Shown piece after piece: positions 1 through 5,153 of a stretch of DNA of 5,153 bases. The notes under the pieces were generated by a model that saw nothing but the letters and a program-made list of their open reading frames with translations, was not told the DNA's origin and did not search any database. The position numbers were made by a program, and so were the translations under genes. Each line of letters opens with the position of its first letter. Within the stretch, counting starts at the first letter, position 1. Origin of the DNA: Phycisphaerales bacterium (GTDB lineage: Bacteria; Planctomycetota; Phycisphaerae; Phycisphaerales; UBA1924); the NCBI GenBank assembly GCA_019747615.1, contig JAIEQQ010000505.1, positions 1-5,153 on the forward strand, in the 5' to 3' direction.

Positions 1-1935
1 CAGGTGGTTGAGATCGTCACCGATCGGGCTCGGACGAGCGCCGATCTCATCGATGCGCGCCTGACCACGGTGATGCAGTCGGCCGACGCCGCGGCTGCGG
101 CGATCTCCGTTCGGGGCTCTGCCGGTGAGAATCTCCTCCGGACGGTCTTCAGCAACCAGGTGCGGGCCAACCCGTTCATCGCCAGCACGCTGGTCGTGCT
201 CGATGGCGGCGAGGGGCGCGGGCCGGTGGGGCTGATTCAACGCCGTGGAGCTGGCGGGCAGCGAGCCTCGATGTCCACGGATGTCATGCGGCTGCTGGGC
301 GATGACATCGAGTGGTTGCGCGCCGGGCAGGCTTCGGCGCGCGGCTCGTGGCACGGGCCGCTGCGCGTGCCGGCCATGGGCGCGGGCGTGCTGTACATCT
401 ATATCGCGCCCGTGGGCGAGGGGGACCAGCCAGCGCGCGGCGTGGTGGCGCACGCGATTCGGGCCGAGGAGATCCAATCGATCCTGATCCCCGCGTTGCG
501 CGAGCCATCCCGCAGGCCCGATCGCGCCGGGAACGGCCCCGATGCTGGCGAGAGTGTCGCTGTGCCGCCGATCCGGCCCGATCCATCACCGGAGGATTGG
601 TCGATCGCCTCGGCCTTTGGCCCGTCGGGCTTCGCGGTGATCGATCGCGCCAACCGCGTGGTATCCAGTCGCAATGAGTCGCAGATCGGCACGACACTGG
701 TGGGCCAGCCGGCGAATCGAACATTCCTGCGGCCATTCGACGTCGCCGAGGCGCTGCGCAAGCTCGCCGGCGAGCCCGCGGGCACGGTGGAGGTTGAGAG
801 CGCGATCGGGCTGCTGCCGCCGTCGATGGAGGCGTGGGGCTCGTGGCTGGTCCACGCGCCGATCGAGTCCACCGGCTGGACGTTTGTCACGACGGTGCCG
901 CAGCGATTGGTCATGGAGCCGATCGTGACCGCGATGCGGATGCGGGCGTTCGTGCTGCTGGGCGGCATCGTGCTCGTTGTGATCGTCATCGCGGTCTTCA
1001 GCCTGCGGATCAGCCGCCCGATTGAAAAGCTGGCGCGGGCGGTGGAGCGCGTGAGCCGGGGTGACCTGAGCGCGACGGTGCCCAGTGACGGGCGGAACGA
1101 TGAGATGGCGCGATTGACCACTGGCTTCAACGGCATGGTGTCGCGCCTTGACGAGCAGATGGCGGCGCTCAAGCGCGAGACCGCGGCCCGCGAGAGCATC
1201 GAGAGCGAGCTGCGCATCGCCCGCAAGATCCAAACGGATCTGCTGCCGCGGACGTTCCCGCCGTTTCCCGAGCGGGACGCGTTCACGCTGCACGCAGTGA
1301 ACATCGCCGCCCGGACGGTGGCGGGCGATTTCTTTGATTTCTTCTATGTGGGCGAGCGTCTGTTTGTGGTGATCGCCGATGTGAGCGGCAAGGGCATGCC
1401 CGCGGCGTTGCTGATGGCGGTGACGCGGACGATCGTGCGGAACTTCGCGGCTGTCGGGCTGGAGCCGGCGGAGATCGCGCGTCGCGTGAACTCGGCGCTG
1501 TTAGCTGACTCCGCCGATAGTCTGTTTGTGACGATGGTCATCGCGCGATACACCGAAGAGAGTGGGGAGCTGGTTTATGTGAACGCCGGCCATCCGCCGC
1601 CGCTGGTGCTGTCAGAGCCCGGCGGCTCGCGCCTGCTCGGCGGGCCCACGGCTCCGCTGCTGGGCGCGATGGCCGAGGAACAGATCGGCGAGATCCGACA
1701 GGCAACCACGGTGTTACAGCGCGGCGAGACGCTGCTGCTCTACACCGACGGCCTGACCGAGGCAACCTCGCCGGCGCGCGAGCTGTTCGGCGAGGCGAGG
1801 CTGCTGGCTGAGGCGGGAGCGATGGCTGGCACGCCGGTGAAGGGACTGTGCGAGCGGCTGGTCTCGCGCGTGGATTCGTTTCAGGCCGGGCTCGCGGCCG
1901 ACGATCTGACAATCATGGCGCTGCACCGGGTGTAG
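1..1935 (+). CDS. Sensor/HAMP/SpoIIE-type PP2C serine phosphatase, 5'-truncated
   Basis: Membrane-bound sensor with a PP2C-type Ser/Thr phosphatase output. In this family the usual substrate is a phosphorylated STAS anti-anti-sigma protein in a partner-switching pathway; no such partner is in the window. The frame is open from base 1. The GTG at base 4 (residue 1 here) is probably internal, because a periplasmic sensor with no preceding membrane segment is seen. Residues 1-310 look like a double-Cache-type sensor, split by a proline-rich linker at about 166-198. A hydrophobic segment lies at about 315-335, then a HAMP domain at about 334-386 (SRPIEKLARAV, later NDEMARL), a short helical linker, and the phosphatase at about 400-643. 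The metal-binding aspartates are all present: GDFFDFF (D442, D445), ADVSGKG (D459), YTDGLTEA (D582) and ADDLTI (D633/D634). YVNAGHPPP is also typical. The catalytic domain call is firm; the Cache call rests on position and general look, and the ligand is unknown. Confidence 0.93.
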   Translation, partial: QVVEIVTDRARTSADLIDARLTTVMQSADAAAAAISVRGSAGENLLRTVFSNQVRANPFIASTLVVLDGGEGRGPVGLIQRRGAGGQRASMSTDVMRLLGDDIEWLRAGQASARGSWHGPLRVPAMGAGVLYIYIAPVGEGDQPARGVVAHAIRAEEIQSILIPALREPSRRPDRAGNGPDAGESVAVPPIRPDPSPEDWSIASAFGPSGFAVIDRANRVVSSRNESQIGTTLVGQPANRTFLRPFDVAEALRKLAGEPAGTVEVESAIGLLPPSMEAWGSWLVHAPIESTGWTFVTTVPQRLVMEPIVTAMRMRAFVLLGGIVLVVIVIAVFSLRISRPIEKLARAVERVSRGDLSATVPSDGRNDEMARLTTGFNGMVSRLDEQMAALKRETAARESIESELRIARKIQTDLLPRTFPPFPERDAFTLHAVNIAARTVAGDFFDFFYVGERLFVVIADVSGKGMPAALLMAVTRTIVRNFAAVGLEPAEIARRVNSALLADSADSLFVTMVIARYTEESGELVYVNAGHPPPLVLSEPGGSRLLGGPTAPLLGAMAEEQIGEIRQATTVLQRGETLLLYTDGLTEATSPARELFGEARLLAEAGAMAGTPVKGLCERLVSRVDSFQAGLAADDLTIMALHRV

Positions 1936-1953
1936 CGACTTTGGATTACACAA

Positions 1954-1966
1954 CGCGCCGGGCGCG
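1954..1966 (+). other. GC hairpin in the leader of sdaA
   Basis: CGCGC (1954-1958) can pair with GCGCG (1962-1966) across a three-base CGG loop. It sits in the 49-base gap between the phosphatase and sdaA, touching the possible Shine-Dalgarno site. There is no T-run after it, so it is not a standard intrinsic terminator. A near-copy of the same fold lies just after the sdaA stop codon. Stems this short arise often by chance in GC-rich DNA. Confidence 0.25.
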
Positions 1967-1970
1967 GAGG
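1966..1970 (+). promoter_or_regulatory. Possible Shine-Dalgarno site of sdaA (GGAGG)
   Basis: GGAGG is the only purine-rich Shine-Dalgarno-like motif before the ATG at 1985. The 14-base gap to the start codon is longer than the usual 5-10, so it may be weak or not used. Its first G also closes the small GC hairpin at 1954-1966. Confidence 0.35.
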
Positions 1971-1984
1971 GCGAACAATCAACT

Positions 1985-3511
<1,527 letters not shown>

Positions 3512-3516
3512 GCGTT

Positions 3517-3529
3517 CGCGCGGCGCGCG
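3517..3529 (+). terminator. GC hairpin just after the sdaA stop
   Basis: CGCGC (3517-3521) can pair with GCGCG (3525-3529) across a GGC loop, five bases after the stop codon. An outer AGC/GCT pairing (3511-3513 with 3531-3533) could lengthen it imperfectly. No T-run follows, so it might only pause polymerase or protect the 3' end; standard intrinsic termination is not supported. Confidence 0.2.
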
Positions 3530-3631
3530 TGCTGAGAGTTCACGCTGCGGCGCTGGAGTGGACCACCTGGCCGGGCGGCGAGTTTGTAATGGGTAGGGCG
3601 TGACGAGCGCATGATGAGCCGCGCACGGTCA

Positions 3632-3645
3632 GTGATGAGTGATGA
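3632..3645 (+). repeat. Two tandem copies of GTGATGA at the Nudix gene start
   Basis: The heptamer GTGATGA occurs twice in a row (3632-3638 and 3639-3645), followed by GT. Each copy holds a GTG-ATG start pair. Because the unit is seven bases, the two copies are in different frames: the first leads to a TAA at 3647-3649, the second into the Nudix reading frame. Confidence 0.7.
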
Positions 3646-4103
3646 GTAAGCCGAGCATGAGTGAGATCGACCTTGAAGCGCCGGAGTACTGCTGCGCGAT
3701 CCTGCGAGATCTTGCCGGGCGGTATCTCATCGAGCGCCGTCCGGCCCACTCGATCTATCACGCGCGCCGTCTGACGTGCTTCGGCGGCGCACGGGAGGCG
3801 GGGGAGTCGCCGGAGCGGTGCATCGCACGCGAGCTTGGCGAGGAGCTGGGGTGGGATGAGCAGCGAATCGCGGATCTGCGGCTGCGCCGGGCGGTGCGGC
3901 TGGAGGCGCCGTCGCGACTGATCGCGTGGTTTTTCGTGGGTGAGGCGGTCGATCCGGCGTGGCCGGTGCGGTGTGAGCCGGGGTATGAGGTGGCGTGGAT
4001 GAGCGAGACCGTGTTGCTGAATCAGCCATCGCTCTCGAGCTGGCACCGAGCCGCGGTGTGCGCGATGATCGCGGGCGAGGGAACTGCCCGCGTTGCGAAG
4101 TGA
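3642..4103 (+). CDS. Nudix hydrolase
   Basis: Predicted Mg-dependent hydrolase of a nucleoside diphosphate linked to another moiety; the exact substrate cannot be read from the sequence. With ATG 3642 as residue 1 the product has 153 residues, a normal size for a one-domain Nudix protein. The Nudix box (G x5 E x7 R E U x E E x G U) is complete at residues 49-71: G49, E55, then RELGEELG at 63-70, so the metal-binding glutamates E64, E67 and E68 are all present. The last, normally aliphatic, position is W71. Strands expected before the box are visible (CCAILRDLAGRYLIERR). The start is uncertain: GTG 3639, ATG 3642 and ATG 3657 are all in frame and none has a clear Shine-Dalgarno site; conserved sequence begins only near residue 14, so homology does not decide. 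It lies between sdaA and a pirin gene, with no evident shared pathway. Confidence 0.9.
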   Translation: MSKPSMSEIDLEAPEYCCAILRDLAGRYLIERRPAHSIYHARRLTCFGGAREAGESPERCIARELGEELGWDEQRIADLRLRRAVRLEAPSRLIAWFFVGEAVDPAWPVRCEPGYEVAWMSETVLLNQPSLSSWHRAAVCAMIAGEGTARVAK

Positions 4104-4138
4104 CCGGGGCGATCGGGCGGAGTTCGGGGATCGATTGG

Positions 4139-4154
4139 TTGCCCCGCCGGGCAA
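4139..4154 (+). terminator. Hairpin after the Nudix gene, weak terminator candidate
   Basis: TTGCCC (4139-4144) pairs perfectly with GGGCAA (4149-4154) across a four-base CGCC loop, starting 36 bases after the Nudix stop. GC-rich sequence follows at once; the nearest T-run (TTTT, 4177-4180) is more than 20 bases on. It could mark a transcript end, but it lacks the U-tract of a standard intrinsic terminator. Confidence 0.3.
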
Positions 4155-4174
4155 AGCGGCGACGCCGGACGGGT

Positions 4175-4215
4175 CATTTTGTCGTAACAACAACTATTGT
4201 TGCCGCATCTATATC
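4175..4215 (+). promoter_or_regulatory. AT-rich promoter/operator candidate upstream of the pirin gene
   Basis: This stretch is clearly AT-rich (15 G/C in 41 bases) in otherwise GC-rich DNA, and ends 43 bases before the pirin start codon. It holds TTGTCG (4179-4184), TATTGT (4195-4200) and TATATC (4210-4215), but no pair has the 16-18 base spacing of a sigma-70 promoter, so I do not assign -35 and -10 boxes. At its centre is a perfect inverted repeat, CAACAA-CTA-TTGTTG (4188-4202), which suits binding of a dimeric regulator. The regulator is unknown. Confidence 0.4.
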
Positions 4216-4218
4216 TCC

Positions 4219-4234
4219 GCCGGCGCGTGCCGGC
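4219..4234 (+). other. Hairpin in the presumed pirin mRNA leader
   Basis: GCCGGC (4219-4224) and GCCGGC (4229-4234) flank GCGT and can form a six-pair stem with a four-base loop. It lies between the AT-rich island and the Shine-Dalgarno site, 13 bases before the latter. GCCGGC is itself a palindrome, so the stem may be a chance product of GC-rich sequence. Confidence 0.3.
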
Positions 4235-4247
4235 AGACCCGCACTCG

Positions 4248-4253
4248 AAAGGA
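4248..4253 (+). promoter_or_regulatory. Shine-Dalgarno site of the pirin gene (AAAGGA)
   Basis: AAAGGA lies five C bases before the ATG at 4259. It is the best placed ribosome binding site in the window and supports that start over the longer in-frame reading that runs back into the Nudix gene. Confidence 0.6.
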
Positions 4254-4258
4254 CCCCC

Positions 4259-4960
4259 ATGATCACCGTTCGCCCCAGTTCCGCACGCGGCAGCACCAAG
4301 CTCGGCTGGCTCGACTCCCGCCACACCTTCTCCTTCGGCCGCTACTACGACCCGGCCTTCGAGAGCTTCGGCGCTCTGCGCGTCATCAACGATGATCGCG
4401 TCGGCCCGGGGCGGGGCTTCTCGCCCCACGATCATGAGAACATGGAGATTTTGTCATACGTCCTCTCCGGCGGCCTTGCCCACAAGGACTCCACCGGCAC
4501 CGCACGCGTCATCGGCCCACGCGATGTGCAGCACATGTCCGCCGGACGCGGCGTCACTCACTCGGAGTTCAACCCCTCGCAAGCCGAGCCGACACACTTC
4601 TTCCAGATTTGGGTCGTCCCGAACGCGATCGACGCGACGCCGACGTACAACGAGCTGAAGTACGACCCCGCGGCACGCGCTGACACGCTCCAGCTCATCG
4701 CCTCGCCCGATGGCGCTTCGGGCAGCATCCGCTGGAACTCGGACACCAGGCTCTACACGGGTGTCCTGAGCGTGGGCAAGCAGATCGGGCTCGATCTCCC
4801 GCCAGACCGGCGGGCGTGGGTCCAAGTGATGCGTGGCGGCATCTCGCTCAACGGCGTCGCGCTGAGCGAGGGCGACGGAGCCGCGATCAGCGCCGAGAGC
4901 CGCCTGACACTCACAGGCGGCGCCGGCGAGAGCGACATCCTGATCTTCGACCTGAAGTAA
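4259..4960 (+). CDS. Pirin-family bicupin protein (YhhW-like)
   Basis: 233-residue cytosolic two-cupin protein, about the length of Escherichia coli YhhW (231). Some pirins, YhhW included, show quercetin 2,3-dioxygenase activity in vitro; the natural role of most is unclear. The N-terminus has the pirin signature: GWLDSRHTFSFGRYYDP at 16-32, then FGALRVINDDRV. The N-terminal cupin holds the metal ligands H57 and H59 (SPHDHENMEILSYVLSG), H101 and E103 (GRGVTHSEFNPS), the same H-H-H-E set and numbering I recall for YhhW. The second cupin (about 130-233) is less conserved and without an evident metal site, as is common. The ATG at 4259 is chosen because the family N-terminus begins there and AAAGGA lies five bases upstream. 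A 155-base spacer with an AT-rich inverted repeat separates it from the Nudix gene, suggesting its own promoter. Leucine codons favour CTC (10 of 19) over CTG (7), unlike the Nudix gene (2 CTC, 8 CTG of 14). Confidence 0.95.
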   Translation: MITVRPSSARGSTKLGWLDSRHTFSFGRYYDPAFESFGALRVINDDRVGPGRGFSPHDHENMEILSYVLSGGLAHKDSTGTARVIGPRDVQHMSAGRGVTHSEFNPSQAEPTHFFQIWVVPNAIDATPTYNELKYDPAARADTLQLIASPDGASGSIRWNSDTRLYTGVLSVGKQIGLDLPPDRRAWVQVMRGGISLNGVALSEGDGAAISAESRLTLTGGAGESDILIFDLK

Positions 4961-4987
4961 GTCATGGGCGACCGAACCCAAACTGGC

Positions 4988-5153
4988 TCACTCGTCGATC
5001 ACACTCTCCCACTGCGGTCGCACCGCCGCCCACGTTGCTGCGAATCGCTCCCGCATCGCCGTCAGCGAGCTGGGAATGACACGCACACGCGCAACGACGC
5101 CCATGAAGTTCGTATCCCCGCCCCAGCGCGGCACAGCGTGGACATGCAGATGC
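4988..5153 (-). CDS. HIT-family nucleotide hydrolase or phosphorylase, C-terminal part
   Basis: Read on the minus strand from codon 5152-5150 to a TGA at 4990-4988, this gives the last 54 residues of a HIT protein; the start lies beyond the right edge. The first residues are HLHVHAVPRWGGDTNFM. The HxHxH part is the histidine triad, whose middle histidine is the nucleophile attacking the alpha-phosphate in dinucleotide or nucleotide-conjugate cleavage. The following PRWGGDTNF and the helical tail containing VIP and a later TW resemble, from memory, the subgroup that includes mycobacterial Rv2613c, described as an Ap4A phosphorylase. Substrate assignment is therefore an inference. The gene converges on the pirin gene with a 27-base gap, so the two are separate transcription units. 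Confidence 0.88.
   Translation of the reverse strand, partial: HLHVHAVPRWGGDTNFMGVVARVRVIPSSLTAMRERFAATWAAVRPQWESVIDE

Noticed and set aside
399..1304. Antisense open frames of 301 and 235 codons opposite the phosphatase gene.
   Set aside because: They are low-complexity, arginine- or serine-rich translations opposite a well supported sensor/phosphatase gene; codon shadow is the simplest explanation.
3995..4258. In-frame upstream extension of the pirin gene, giving 88 more residues.
   Set aside because: It overlaps the end of the Nudix gene in another frame, its translation is arginine-rich and unlike pirin, and the family N-terminus with a good Shine-Dalgarno site begins at 4259.
4961..4987. 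Bidirectional terminator between the convergent pirin and HIT genes.
   Set aside because: Only a four-pair stem (TGGG 4965-4968 with CCCA 4977-4980) with an eight-base loop and no T-run can be drawn; this is too weak to call.

Overview
The window is GC-rich bacterial chromosomal DNA (about two-thirds G+C by eye). It is densely coding and carries five genes, two of them cut by the window edges. The mix is a membrane sensor with a SpoIIE-type phosphatase output, a single-chain iron-sulfur L-serine dehydratase, and a HIT protein of the PRWGGDTNFM type. With mostly weak Shine-Dalgarno sites and GC-rich codon use, this would suit a planctomycete-like lineage, but that is a guess from style, not a marker-based assignment.

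Layout. Bases 1-1935 (+): 3' part of a sensor/HAMP/PP2C serine phosphatase; its start and first membrane segment lie upstream of the window. Bases 1985-3511 (+): L-serine ammonia-lyase (sdaA), following after a 49-base gap. Bases 3512-3641: short spacer with a GC hairpin and a small tandem repeat. Bases 3642-4103 (+): Nudix hydrolase with a complete Nudix box. Bases 4104-4258: regulatory-looking spacer with a hairpin, an AT-rich island containing a perfect inverted repeat, a second hairpin and a good Shine-Dalgarno site. Bases 4259-4960 (+): pirin-family bicupin with all four metal ligands. Bases 4961-4987: a 27-base convergent gap. Bases 4988-5153 (-): C-terminal end of a HIT-family nucleotide hydrolase or phosphorylase, running off the right edge.

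How they work together. I see no shared pathway. The phosphatase would control a partner-switching (STAS/anti-sigma) module that is not in the window. The dehydratase turns serine into pyruvate and ammonia. The Nudix and HIT enzymes are nucleotide clean-up or housekeeping enzymes. The pirin has a possible promoter/operator of its own, and its leucine codon use differs somewhat from the Nudix gene next to it.

I did not find a new multi-gene system here. The points most worth a second look are the C-terminal cysteine and internal insertion of the serine dehydratase, the matching GC hairpins on either side of that gene, the inverted repeat in front of the pirin gene, and the repeated start region of the Nudix gene.
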